64,000 nucleotides of DNA, from NCBI GenBank assembly GCA_007844125.1, contig CM017560.1, forward strand, positions 5,734,259 through 5,798,258. The letters are read 5' to 3'. Below the pieces are notes generated by a model. That model had not been told where the DNA came from. It did not search any database and saw only the letters and a program-made list of their open reading frames with translations. Shown here in pieces: positions 11,693 through 24,700 of this stretch; within the stretch, counting starts at the first letter, position 1, and every line of letters begins with the position of its first letter. This DNA comes from Sinonovacula constricta. Taxonomy: Eukaryota > Mollusca > Bivalvia > Cardiida > Solecurtidae. Both the position numbers and the translations under genes were made by a program.

Positions 11693-12181
11693 GTAGGTGG
11701 TATCCAACAGTTTGGACCAAAATATGTTTTTTAAATAACCAAATAAGTCATTGTTACTTGAAAAGATCCTGCAAAATGCTGCTCATTGTTGCCTTAGATC
11801 AGTGTGAACAGTGAAACATAAACCATTTCTCATTGCAAACAGGTATTTCCTTTCTGAGCCATGCTATAGAGCTAGATTTTAGCAAAAAAAAACATGTGAC
11901 AATTCGTTTTTGAGATTACATTACATCGTCATCCAGGTTATTTATCTGATGTCGATATCTATTTTTAGCCGAGATCACTATCAGGATCATTTATATATTT
12001 GTAATAATAGGACTTTTAGAGTGTTTTTTGTAGCGATTTGTACTCACTTACAATAAAGTTGGTGTTCAAAACCATCTTTACTTATACTAAAGTATGAGTT
12101 TATTTAGAAATTATGCCCTATTGCCCCAAAGCAGTGGTATGGTATAAGTACATTAATTTGACTTAGGCCATCTTTAAAGGG
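11693..12181 (+). mobile_element. MITE copy, diverged
   Basis: Collinear with the well-preserved copy at 29702-30199. Shared blocks include AGGTGGTATCCAACAGTTTG at the left end, CATTGTTACTTGAAAAGATC, AGGTATTTCCTTTCTGAG, GATATCTATTTTTA and AAAGTATGAGTTTATTTAGA. The left terminal repeat is intact, whereas the right one has lost about 12-15 bp and is recognisable only by CATCTTTAAAG. Confidence 0.75.
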
Positions 12182-12897
12182 GAAGCTCAACTTCTATGTG
12201 TCAAGAGATATTTTCTCCATGCCCCATGTGGTCTGTGATGTCTAGAATATAGAACATAGATTTACATGTGGTTATGACATGTACAGTTAGGAAGCCTGCA
12301 ACATGTACTTGTTGCCCCATTTTTACTATGCTCCACCAGCATCAATCGTTGGAATCCACGTCCTACTCATACTGCTCAGCTTCATGGCGGTCATGGGATA
12401 TAAGGCAGGTAAAAGTTCATTTTAATGAATATGCATAGTGACCAGTGGTCCATTGAAAATGTACATTAAGGCTATTCTTCAACTGAAGTTAACAAATTAT
12501 TTGTCAATATCAAGATGATGCACTAATCTGCGATGCCTGTTGTTTACAAATTGTAATCATTTCATTGGCTGAATTTCCATGCTGTTTTGGACATGGAGCC
12601 AATCAAATGCTTCAGACATATATTCTTGAGAGCTAGTAACCCACAGTATATGTATGTAGTGATAATGGAATATTTACTGTGGTTCTGACGATGCACAGGC
12701 ATTGGTCAATAAACTGCTTGTACTACCTGTATTACCTGTGTCTATACTGTGTCTATTACTTTTACGGTATATACTCAATTCTTTAATTTAACCTGATTAT
12801 TCCCTATTCACTTTAAACTTCTCTGTATTATGACCAGACACATCTCCGAGCAAAGTATATTTGAATTACATGCAGGAATGTCCACATAACTTGCATT

Positions 12898-13226
12898 GAT
12901 ATGACTTGGGTAAATAGTGTAGATCTAGATCAGTCAGCTTTGCTGGTTAGGATGATCAGTATTTGCTCAGTTCAAAACATATATATTGTTACCCTAGCAT
13001 CTAGCTTAAAAGTAAGTATCAAAGAATTAAGTATGATGTATCAATTAATATATGTAGCACTAAATAAAGATATAACTTAGGCAAATGATAAAGATCTAGA
13101 TCAGTCTTCCTCACTGGTCAGGATCTTCAGTATTTTTTCAGTTCAAAACATGACCTGTTACCTTTGCATCTAGCTAAGAGTAAATACCTAAGAATAAAGT
13201 AGGGTGTATTAATAAATGTAACACCA
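12898..13226 (+). repeat. two-copy tandem duplication, about 165 bp per unit
   Basis: Copies at 12898-13067 and 13070-13226 share GATCTAGATCAGTC, CAGTTCAAAACAT and GCATCTAGCT in the same order, and each ends in an AT-rich stretch with an AATAAA-like motif. They are diverged, so the duplication is not recent. No coding potential was seen. Confidence 0.6.
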
Positions 13227-13547
13227 TGAAGGAGTTCAGTGTTCTTCACCTGTAGGTAAGTATAACATCATCCATAGAAACTGATAAAGTGTCAGAAAAA
13301 ATATCTTTTATTTATTTACAATAGCTTTAGTGATGATTAAAATACTAAGCCTATGAAAAAAGACAAATGCTTAATGTGTAAAGAAAGTAGTTTGGTTAGA
13401 TGCACTTTGGTTTTGGTTTGGATTAAATAATTGAACTCAAGACAAGGCGGGAATTCATTATAAAAAGTTGAGAGCTTGAGAGAAAAAGAAAGGAAGCTGT
13501 CCTTTTAGATTTTTTGGTGTGTTTTTTTTTTTATGGAAATGACACTA

Positions 13548-13645
13548 TTATAATGACATCCAACTCTTATTGGTGGAAGAAGACTCCAGAATTTGTCTGA
13601 AAAGAACCACCGGGGTGCTGCTGATCAGAGAAACCCAATCCCATA
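13548..13645 (-). repeat. SINE body fragment
   Basis: The plus strand reads TATAATGACATCCAACTCTT then ATTGGTGGAAGAAGACTCCA, the reverse complement of the SINE body end seen at 6418-6630. The short open frame at 13570-13752 lies across it and is not considered a gene. Confidence 0.4.
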
Positions 13646-14169
13646 TCCCTACAGAGACTAGTACCCATGTGGTGGGGGTGCAAGTCATTTTGATGAATCA
13701 AACCGTCTGGTCATGGGCACCCCTTGAAGTCATGATAGTTTACAAAGTTTAAGAGGTATTCAAGGAAAAAACCAAAATGGAAATAACCACCGAATATAAG
13801 GTTGTCAGTGAATTTTGGAAGTTTAGTTTCTTTGATTTTACAGCTGTTAAATGCTTCTTTTATTTTGGATGTTTGACACATGTTTAAGCATACAGTGAGC
13901 AGAATAAGGCGAGTTGTGCAGTTCCAGGTCAGCCATGATCCAATAGAGCCATCTGATCAGGATCTGCACTTTTTTGTAGGCTCTATCGTGAAAAAAATAA
14001 GTAAACATTTAAAATGGGTAAGTGTCACAACAGGCAAAGTTGTACTGAGTGAACCCAAGTCAAATATCTGAAAAATGGTTGTAGATCAATTACACATGTA
14101 AAGAAACTTCCTAAACAAACCAAAAACAATACAAATTGACTTTGGCACTTAAAAAAAGAAAAGGCAATA

Positions 14170-15761
14170 AGTCCAATATGCATTCTTTATTTCTTAAAAA
14201 AACACACAGGAATGAAGTATGGTTGTAAGATGACAACATAAAATAGGCACCCTATTAATATGTAAGATAAAATATGATAAAAGTATCCTTAAGACTTCCT
14301 TAGCTAGCATGTTATCATTTAAATGAAGTAAAAAGCTAATCAACTTTAACAATTTATTTTACAATTCCTAACAATTAAATGATAATTATGAGCATACTTT
14401 AGGTAAGTCTAAAGGATTTTGAACTTGTATCACAAAAAAAAAGGCGATTGCACAAAGAAGGGAGACAACCACTGTTCATCAGCTGAGTCTGTGAGGGAAA
14501 GTAACTCTTGCCAGGCTCAACATCATACCGACTTGTGACAAATTATCAAGAACCAATATTCCTGAATATACTGGTTCTCCAGCTGTTATGTGAACAGAGT
14601 TATAAATATATCTTAATCTGCATGTGAATCACTCATTTCATATTATACTTTTAGTTTTATGGTAGAAAACACTTATCCAAAACAAAAAAGAATCACACAT
14701 AAGAAAAATTTAGCATTTTAAAATAAACTGTCAAAAGAATTCCTTCAAGTATAAATTAGAGTTACAAACTCTTACACCATTTTAAATAAAAAAGTTCACA
14801 CAAAAATCAACAATACAATGTAAATGAGTGTAATAATGTATATCACAAACATCTATGCTATTTTAATTTAAATTGAGACTTAAATGACATCATCATTTAA
14901 TTAAAAAAAATGTCAAATCCGACAGATAACTCTGTTGACATGGAGCACTAGTTTGCCACTAAGTCACAGTGGATTGTCTCCCTTAATAATATATTTGGTG
15001 TATTCTCCTGGCACTTTAGATAACAATGGAAATCAAAAGGAAACAAAACACTGATATGAACACAAACTGTTTTCTCACACATTCCATTACTGTGACCTTA
15101 TTCCCTAGATTGAAAAAAAATGCTTTGTAAACATAATGGATCACACTCAATGTGTAACATTATAATTACTTTTACTTGAATGTTTTTGAGATGAGCAGAC
15201 TTCTTAGGTTGTTTCTGTTTCCCATAAAAAAGCCCCTTGTGACATACATAAAACTACTGTTACCCATGGTAAAACATTCTGGACTTAATAACTTTTTCAT
15301 AGAAATATGTCACAGAATTATTTTTTTTTAAAAGTTTTTTAGTAGCATTAAGACCAATTAAACATCTTTCACACTTTACTTTCAGATCTACAGCTCATTG
15401 CAGTAAGAATTTCCAATAAACATACAGCACATCATGGATGTAAAATTAAAAATAAAAAACAATTTGCAAATTGTATAACACATTTGTTACATATACTTTC
15501 AAGTAATGATGAGTAATGCATAAAAGATTTTTAAAACCCCACAATGAAAACCATCACAAAAATGAAACAAAAAACAAAAATGAAATAATATAATATAATA
15601 TATAGTGTTGTTTTTTTTTATCACATTTACATCTTAAATCCATTGTTACCTACAAAGTGACAATATGGTCCTACCAATCACATGACACCTTTCAGCCAAT
15701 CAAATCAACGTTACTGTGTCATGGTCCACGGTAGCCAATGAGAGTTGAGAACACACAGGTT
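14170..15761 (-). other. 3' UTR of SELENOS
   Basis: Noncoding sequence after the TAA at 15762-15764, AT-rich, running to minus-strand AATAAA signals at about 14353-14358 and 14187. It contains the SECIS candidate. If the distal signal is used the UTR is about 1.6 kb. Confidence 0.5.
14465..14545 (-). promoter_or_regulatory. SECIS element candidate for SELENOS
   Basis: On the minus strand a hairpin is bounded by ATGA (14523-14526) and TGAT (14478-14481), the two halves of the SECIS non-Watson-Crick quartet. Inside, GTTGAG pairs with CTCAGC and, after one mismatch, CTG with CAG. An unpaired AA follows 13 nt after ATGA in an apical loop of about 20 nt. From AA to the 3' TGAT is 26 nt, within the usual range. 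TCAC and GTGG outside can form part of the lower helix. It is about 1.24 kb downstream of the UGA codon, and no better ATGA...AA...TGAT arrangement was found nearer the stop. This element would recruit SBP2 and the Sec elongation factor. Confidence 0.65.
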
Positions 15762-18700
15762 TTAACCTCATCCTCCACCCCTGGCTCCACCTCTATTTCC
15801 TCCTGGTCTCCAGGAACATGAGGCTCCATCTCCCATCAATGGGTTGTAATCTAAACAAGAATAAATCAAACAGCCATATAATAATGAAGTTAATCAAGGT
15901 ATGTCTTAACAATATATATCATAACTCTTAAAGAAACATTATACTGTCAATATATATTCAAATATGCACATTCCGATGATTCTAGATGGAGAACCATGGT
16001 CTGAGATCATATAACTTTGAGCTTGATTCTGAAATCAACCTTCAGCATCTGATTGGTCAGATTTCAAATTTTATTTAAAATTTAGCCAATCAGATCCTTG
16101 AGGTATATCTCACATTCTAGCTTAGAGTTTTATAACCTCGGTCCCTGGTATTGTACCTCAACTACCTGATCTTGACATTTATTTATGCAAGATTAAATTC
16201 TCAATGCTGTATATAAATTGACGATGTGTATCTAATCAGTAATGCTTTATAGAAAAACATGTGAATTTAAATGATTTTTTATTATAAATTTATTATATAG
16301 CATGCCATACTCTCTACTGCTACATCTGAAAGCTTCCTTTTACTTTGATATCTGACCTCACAACCTCCTTTAATTGCTCCCCTATATTGTCACCTCTGAA
16401 AACTCCTTTTCAATAAGTTGCTTTAATATACTTAAATTTAAGACAACAAACTAAAAAATAAATATATGAAATGATTTACATAATTCCTTCAGTATACATA
16501 TAAAATAACATATACCTGGCTTACGTAGTGTGTTTTTGGATTTCTTTATAATAGTTTTTGGTGCCTCCTCTGCTTCTTTCTGTAAAAATAACACATTAAT
16601 ATCTAGTTATATATACCAACAATAGAAAATATTGATGTACATATTTAATCATACAAATGTTTGCCAACTGAATTCATTCATTTAATGTGACAGTGTTTAA
16701 CACATGAATTTTATTACAATTATACTATTGATTCCAATCATTATTATCAATATTACAATCAAGTCAAGCGTCTAAATCTGATATGAAGATTTTATAACTA
16801 TACTGATGTACAAAAGATATATGAAACAAATGCCCTACATGTAGTTGTTATGATTGTTTTGTTCGGTTTCTCATCCCACCAACAGTATTCAGTTATTTGT
16901 AGTCCATATCCACTTGAAGCAGATATAGTGCTGCCTTTACTGAGTAAGGCATGTGGTGAAGACCTGACATGATACCACACCCAGCTACATTGTACTGACA
17001 CCAGTCCCAGCAGTTGTGGACCTTCCCTTATGTTTGCTTGAGCTGTGTCAATACAGTTCTATAATTTCATTTTTAACAACTCTGGTAAGTCACAGTCCAG
17101 AATAGAACCTTTGGCCTCTTGTACCTGGAGTTGATCTAATGACTGTTTACAATGCACGTTTTGTCATGCATTGACCCAGGTACCAGCCATGATGTAACTT
17201 TATGCCATAAAGAACTCTCTGCAGTTTTTACTCAATGTCAGTACAGTTGCATTAACTTTCTGCTGATCAAGAAAGTGAGTTTAAACGGCATTGAATAAAA
17301 AAGTGTCTTACCCAAGTGACTGTCAGAGCAGGAATGCAAGAAATCTGATCATCATATCTTAATACATGTACTTGAACAAAACTGAAAACCTATTTCTAGT
17401 AGCTGTGATCTTGATTCTATCACAGTATTTAAGACAGTATGCACTGGGCTACGTAATGACAATAGTCTAGTAAAGGTTGGGTAAAATTTTGTTGAGAAAT
17501 GTATGGGTTGCGCTCGGAATAAAGTATGGTAAACATTAACTATTTTTAGTAACAGTGACGTTAACCTTATTGCTCTGAAAGTCAATCCTTATCCCCCTCT
17601 AACCTTCCTACTTCACCTGATCAACAAACCTTAACCTGAAAATAGTTTTGTGACAAGGACATTCTATCTATTTCTAATAACAGTGATCTTTACCCTATCA
17701 CAAAAAATGACAATATGTGATGGTGTACTTGATGGCAATAGTCTGCTATTAGGTTTCATCGAATTTCCATTAGGAATGGTAGGGTGAGTTGTGTCCAAAT
17801 GAAACTGTTTGACAGTGCAGTCATTCACCAATCATATAATCAGATTGTTATCTTGCTGGAAACCCTTGTTATTCATGTAAACAACCACTGCTTATGCATT
17901 CTGAAATTTTCAATGTGACCACATATTTCTCATATACAAGATCTGTTCAAAAGAGGCACATTGAGATCCTTTAACCTTTTATTCATTACAGCACAACTAA
18001 CCTAAATATCAAACAAAGTGGAACAAAAAAAAAGTAAAGACGTTGAATACATACAGAGATATCTTTACCACAGTAATGCTATAAAACATTTTATGGCCCA
18101 TGATTTATAGGATTTTTTATTCCAAAGATACAGATTTTCATGTCCAAGATATATGGATAGTCATGTGATGATCTTTATTAAATTTCTTAAGCATGAAAAG
18201 ATATCACTGACATGAACTGACATTTTGCTTCCTTAGGCATTCAATGCACCCCAATTTAATATATTTTAGTCATTTGTAAACAACTTGAATTGTCATAGAT
18301 GTTTTATCTTACATTATACACCTAATTTGACATTAAGCTGTCTTGAAAATGTCATTTGTTACACAAAAGTTACTGGTCCCAAACTAATGCATGAACCAGA
18401 TAAGCAACTGGAAGAATGCAAGAAGCATTTGTATGTTTTGATGACACATGTCACTCATGACATAGGAAATTCAAGACCAATTATTTGCAAATAAAAAAGA
18501 TAAACGCTATTATGTATATGCAATATTGCATTTCCATGAGAATTCTATTGCAAAAATTACATATACATGGATTGATATGCAGTTAACTTTGATAGGTTAA
18601 ACAGAAAAGTAGGCCACTATGACAATGATGTTTGTAGTATCCTTGTTTCTTCTGCAAAGATAAATACTGATATGTAATTATAAAATCTTAAAGACAATGT

Positions 18701-21700
18701 TTTAATAAGCAATTTAGTAAAATTTAAATGATCTGCTATGCAAAGTAAATCAATTAGGACACTTATTTTTTATTTTTTGAACACCCCTTGTAGTGATGGA
18801 TAGGTGATAAGCATGGAACCAGAAAGAAGGGATGGTCAAGAGTATAAAGCCAGATTTTGCTTTACTCTTACAATCAGATTAACCTGCAGACTAACCTGCT
18901 GTAAGGTTACATGCAGAATTCTGCATGCTGCCAGCAGCAAAATGAACAAGAATAAACAAGTATGTGCAACTTAACAAGTGTTTTATACCAGGAGGAGGAC
19001 ATACACGAGGACATACACATTTTCTAACCAAAATACTTACTATCTTGTGTTTGTTTCGATAGCCTTTCCCTTGAAGGTGGTCATCCCACTCTTGGATCTT
19101 TTGTTGCCGTTTCTCTTCCTCTTTCTAAATAATCATAATACAAGTATTTTTTATCTAAAGATGCAAAATAAATAATGGCATACTAACGTGCCTTATAAAA
19201 ACAAGATTAAACTGCTTACATAGTGAAAATATATTTATGTTTGATTTTTTCAAAGTTTACATGCTTAAATCTTGTATCTGAGGTGCTACCCATTAAGATA
19301 AGATGTAGTAATGCCTTTAATGTGATAACAAGCTATAAACACCTGATCATAAAGCATAGCTAGTCAGGGTTCGACACAAACTTATTTTTGCAGGTGGTCC
19401 ACAGGACTTGTTAGTTGTTAAAAGCACTGGTCTTTCTCTTAAAGTACTGGTCCTTCCAATCCTGAATCCAGTTTTTATCAAAATATACATTCTCAACATA
19501 TCGCCACTTTATTAGCAGACTACATAGACGCTTGATTTCCCACGCATTTAAAATCCAGCGACAGCATCTTTCGGAAATTGGGTCCTCCCGCTTTTTCTTC
19601 CATAAAAGCATTGCATTTTAAAAATCTTTTTTACAAAGTCTGCAGAGGCCCACAGAGTAAACATGTTTTCATTTAAGCATCTTGGGAACCTGGAAGAAAT
19701 TGTTGTTAATTTTGTCGGGGTTGGTCGTAAAAATAATTAGTCAGCTATTTCAATGAAAATTTCATGTAGACTTCTGGATTTTACTGGTCCAAAGGACCAG
19801 CCAGCTTCCAGGTTTACCAGTATCCTGGCACCAGTTAAGCCGGTTGTGGAACTATTCTTTCTCGCCAGGAAAAAGCTTAGCTACATCACTTATTTATCAC
19901 TATCCATTTTTTATAAACAGGTCCGTTTTGACTTTGGCTTCCATTTTATTGTCTGTAAGACTATATACAAAACAAGCTGTGAAGCAGGTACAACTTAGTT
20001 AATTAGAGTTTGCTGAACACTAGATGAAGGCAGGAATGACTTTTGTTTGCTTATCGCTTGATGTAGGGCAGGAATGACTGTGGTCTCTGATCACTAGATG
20101 TAGGGCAGGAATGACTTGTAGTCGCTGATCACTAGCTGAGGGGCAGGATGATTGTGTTTGCTCAACACTAGATGTAGGGCAGGAATAACTGTTTGCTTAT
20201 CACTTGATGTAGGGCAGGAATGACTGTTTGCTTATCACTTGATGTAGGGCAGGAATGACTGTTTGCTTATAACTGTTTGCTCAACACTAGATGTAGGGCA
20301 GGAATAACTGTTTGCTTATCAATAGATGTAGGGCAGGAATGACTGTTTGCTCAACACTAGATGTTGGGCAGGAATGACTGTTTGCTTATCACTTGATGTA
20401 GGGCAGGAATGACTGTTTGCTTATCACTAGATGTAGGGCAGGAATAACTGTTTGCTTATCACTTAATGTAGGGCAGGAATAACTGTTTGATTATCACTTG
20501 ATGTAGGGCAGGAATGACTGTTTGCTTATCACTTGATGTAGGGCAAGAATAACTGTTTGCTTATCACATGATGTAGGGCAGGAATAACTGTTTGCTTATC
20601 ACTTGATGTAGGGCAGGAATAACTGTTTGCTTATCACTAGATGTAGGGCAGGAATAACTGTTTGCTTATCACTTGATGTAGGGCAGGAATAACTGTTTGA
20701 TTATCACTTGATGTAGGGCAGGAATAACTGTTTGCTTATCACTTGATGTAGGGCAGGAATAACTGTTTGATTATCACTTGATGTAGGGCAGAAATGACTG
20801 TTTGCTTATCATTGATGTAGGGCAAGAATAACTGTTTGCTTATCACATGATGTAGGGCAGGAATGACTGTTTGCTTATCACTTGATGTAGGGCAGGAATA
20901 ACTGTTTGCTTATCACTTGATGTAGGGCAGGAATAACTGTTTGCTTATCACTTGATGTAGGGCAGTAATGACTGTTTGCTTATCACTTGATGTAGGGATG
21001 AAATGACTGTGTTTGCTTATCACTTGATGTAGGGCAGGAATGACTGCTTATCACTTACTGTAGGGCAGGAATAACTGTTTGCTTATCACTTGATGTAGGG
21101 CAGTAATGACTGTTTGCTTATCACTTGATGTAGGGATGAAATGACTGTGTTTGCTTATCACTTGATGTAGGGCAGGAATGACTGTGTTTGCTTATCACTT
21201 GATGTAGGGATGAAATGACTGTGTTTGCTTATCACTTGATGTAGGGCAGGAATGACTGTTTGCTTATCACTTAATGTAGGGATGAAATGACTGCATTTGC
21301 TTATCACTTGATGTAGGGCAGGATTGACTTTTTGCTTATCACTTAATGTAGGGATGAAATGACTGTGTTTGCTTATCACTTGATGTAGGGCAGGAATGAC
21401 TGTTTGCTTGTCACTATATGTAGGGCAGGAATGACTGTGTTTGCTTATCACTTGATGCAGGGCAGGAATGACTGTGTTTGCTTATCACTTGATGTAGGGA
21501 TAAAATGACTGTGTTTGCTTATCACTTGATGTAGGGCAGGAATGACTGTTTGCTTGTCACTATATGTAGGGCAGGAATGACTGTGGTCACTGATCACTAG
21601 ATGTAGGCCTGTTTACTTTCTATGTCTCACCTCTTTCATTTTCTCAGCATGTCTCTGTGCCTGTTCATCCAGCTGTTGTTGCATTCGTCTTCTTGCTGCC

Positions 21701-24700
21701 TCCATAGCCTCGAGTCTGGCCTGTGCTGTCTCATTATCTACAAGGAAATCACACAAATGCATCAGCCATAAAATAACTAGATTGTAGTCAATCTTTATCA
21801 TGTTCTGTTTAACAACAATTGCATATAATTAGTTTTTCTACTAACAACAGTATGGAAAGGTTACTTTGTGTACTGCTAGAGAATCAGAAACAGGAGATGA
21901 CTGAGCTAGATCTACACCATTTGCCATTACTTGATCAATTTGAGCTTTGTAGGTTGTTTTAACTCCTTGGGAATTGCTGCAAATTCCATTTTAACTGATA
22001 CATGTATTTTAACAAAAATTAAATGTAAGAACATTTTAAATTTTAAAAATGATATTAATTCATAAACCTGTGTGTCCTTATCACATGCAGAAAGTTACTA
22101 TGACCTAAACTACTGTTAATAATTATGATAATTTGTCACGGAAATTATGGAAACACAATAAAGAATATTAAGCAATCTTATAGCCTAAAACAGGTCATAA
22201 CATTTTAGTACCATCTCCAAATAACAGAAACAATGTTGCGGGACAATAAACCCAAAAACCAACCATTCTAGTAGTGCCAAAGTTTAAAAGAGATTAAGCA
22301 TAATAGGAAGCAATTAGCATGTAGGTTCCCGAATTATATGTTTGTTAGTCTTTTTTATGTTACGTCGCACAAATACAATTATAGTCATATTGTAATCATA
22401 TTGATAACATCCAGCTAATTATTGGTGGAGGCAGACCCCAGACAACCAGCACACCGCAGATCAACTATAAGAACCGCATTTAAGTTCTTGCCCCGACCGG
22501 GACTCAAACTCATACTGAAAAAACATATCCTTAAATTATGCTTGCATGAATGAACTTATTTATAAACATTCACAAACCTATTTTTTTCTCCCTGCCTGTT
22601 TCAATCTTTTGTCTAATCTTCTCAAGTTTGGGAGACAGCTTATTCTTCAACCAGAGGCCAACCAATATTGCGAGGACAATAAACCACCCATATGCTTGCA
22701 AAAACTCAGTCACTGCAAAACAAAAACAACAAAGTTTGATGCAATAGTCTGGATAAACAATAAAAACAACAAATACAGAAAAAGAAAAAAACTATTCATA
22801 CTCAACAATAGTTCCATTTTATTTAGTTATGCATCATTTGCAAAATTATTCTAACATCATTTATATATTATAAATGATTTTGTTGCTACTTTATCTTTAT
22901 TCTCTGTGTTTAATATCATTTTATCCCTCCTTCAAGGCATTGATTACCTGCTTGTTTCTTTCCATTTTCTTCTGCCTAGGGCTGTATCTCTGTCTGTTCT
23001 CTTATTCTCCATGTCTTAGTGCAGCATTATTGACTGCCAGTCCCACCCATACATATCCTACAGGTGAAGTCAGTGCCAGAACATAGACAGTGCAGACCAC
23101 TGCAGCATTTGTGTACCCAAAGGTTGCAGTTCTGGCAATGAAGTGAGTTGTTTCCTACTTAAGTTTTGCGAACAGGACAAAGGAACTTTGGCTTTCAAGT
23201 CTTCCTGCAGAGGCCATTGTGTCTTTTAGAAGCAATGCTGTGTTTTCTTAATTTATCTTGAGACTGAACAAGGCCAGGTGATCATTCCAAGCCACAAGCT
23301 ATTTTTGTGCTTCGTTTCTGCTGTGATCACCAGTACAAGGTTGTCTGCATAGCAAAATTCACTTGGCCATCTGCCAACTCTCTTGTGATAGCCTCCATGA
23401 AATTATAAATAAAGTTTGCCTTACACATGGTGAACACCTTACAACATCTCTAGGCATCTCTACACCTTTGAGACCAGATGATATACACAATGTTTGGATT
23501 ATTCTAATCATCCAGACGGTGGCCAACAGGTTCTTTAGCGCACACTAGAGATTGTCCCAAGGAACCTTTTCAAATGCCTTTTCTAGACCTATGAAAGTAA
23601 TAAAATAGGCCCGCTGTAGGATGTGAATCAGCTAGGTAGTGCTGAAGCCTCTATAGACACAATGTTGCATGCCACTGCCTTCCTTGGCTTCATCCCATTC
23701 AGAGTGTCTGAGATCTGTTGCTTTTTGATAATGGGAGCAGGACCTTACACTGGCTCAGTATGTCATTAGGAATGATGGTGGGTGTAGTGTTCTACACAGT
23801 CCAATAATTTGTGAACAAATGAAGTGGCAAACCTACCATCACCTGACCAGATGCAGCAGTCCCCGACCATATCACTACCCTCTTTCTTTCACTGCCTCCT
23901 TAAACTGCCTTCATGTTACCAACTCTACTTTAGATAATGTTGTAGATGCTGGAACCACTCTTATGTAAACAAATACACATGTGTTTTATGCATGCTAACC
24001 TTCACAAGGACGGTATATGCAGTTAAGAGCTCACCACAAATTATAAGGCAATAATCAGACTATTTTAGGAAATCAAAACTTCTTATACTATAAAAAATAA
24101 AGAGAAATAGTCATAAATTTTTAAGGCCACCGCAGCTAAGGCATTATTTGTAAATTGGGGGAATTACTAAAATTTGTTTCAAAATATCTGAAGTAAAGCC
24201 TGGCCACAGCTCTAGTGCATTTCTAGGTCACAGACATGTTGACTCACATCCGTTCATTATGTTTTAACAGCCAGATAGGGCTACAGCAGCCAGTTGATAT
24301 TTGGATTGAACTGCATACAAGTGTTCCTGCTTTTGCAGGGAGACTCCCACTTTTAAGTTTCAGAATTATTTAAAAATGTGTGGTGTTTTACACATTTTCC
24401 TAAATCTCTCTACTTGGATACAGATAACTTCCTTCTTTGCAAGTTAAAATCTCCCACTCTGGCCTCAGGAAATGTTCACATGTATGGAATTGGCAATTGC
24501 TTTATTCATTGTTATCTGTACTTATATACAAATGACACACAGAAAGTTCATGGTAAATTGTGGATAAATGTGTGAAATGCTCTCAGGTGGTATTGTTTTT
24601 ACCAAGTAAGCACTCTAAAGTAGTCTGCTTGAGTTTAAGGTCATTAAACAGTAAATAACCACTAAAATGTTGACATTGCCTTAAAGGTTAATGTTTGTGT

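Larger units (their letters stand above)
10071..14165. other. intergenic region between convergent genes
   Basis: AT-rich sequence between the 3' ends of the SLC46-like gene and SELENOS. It holds a SINE fragment (11035), a MITE copy (11693), a 165-bp duplication (12898) and another SINE fragment (13548), all listed separately. No splice-supported exons were seen. Confidence 0.5.
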
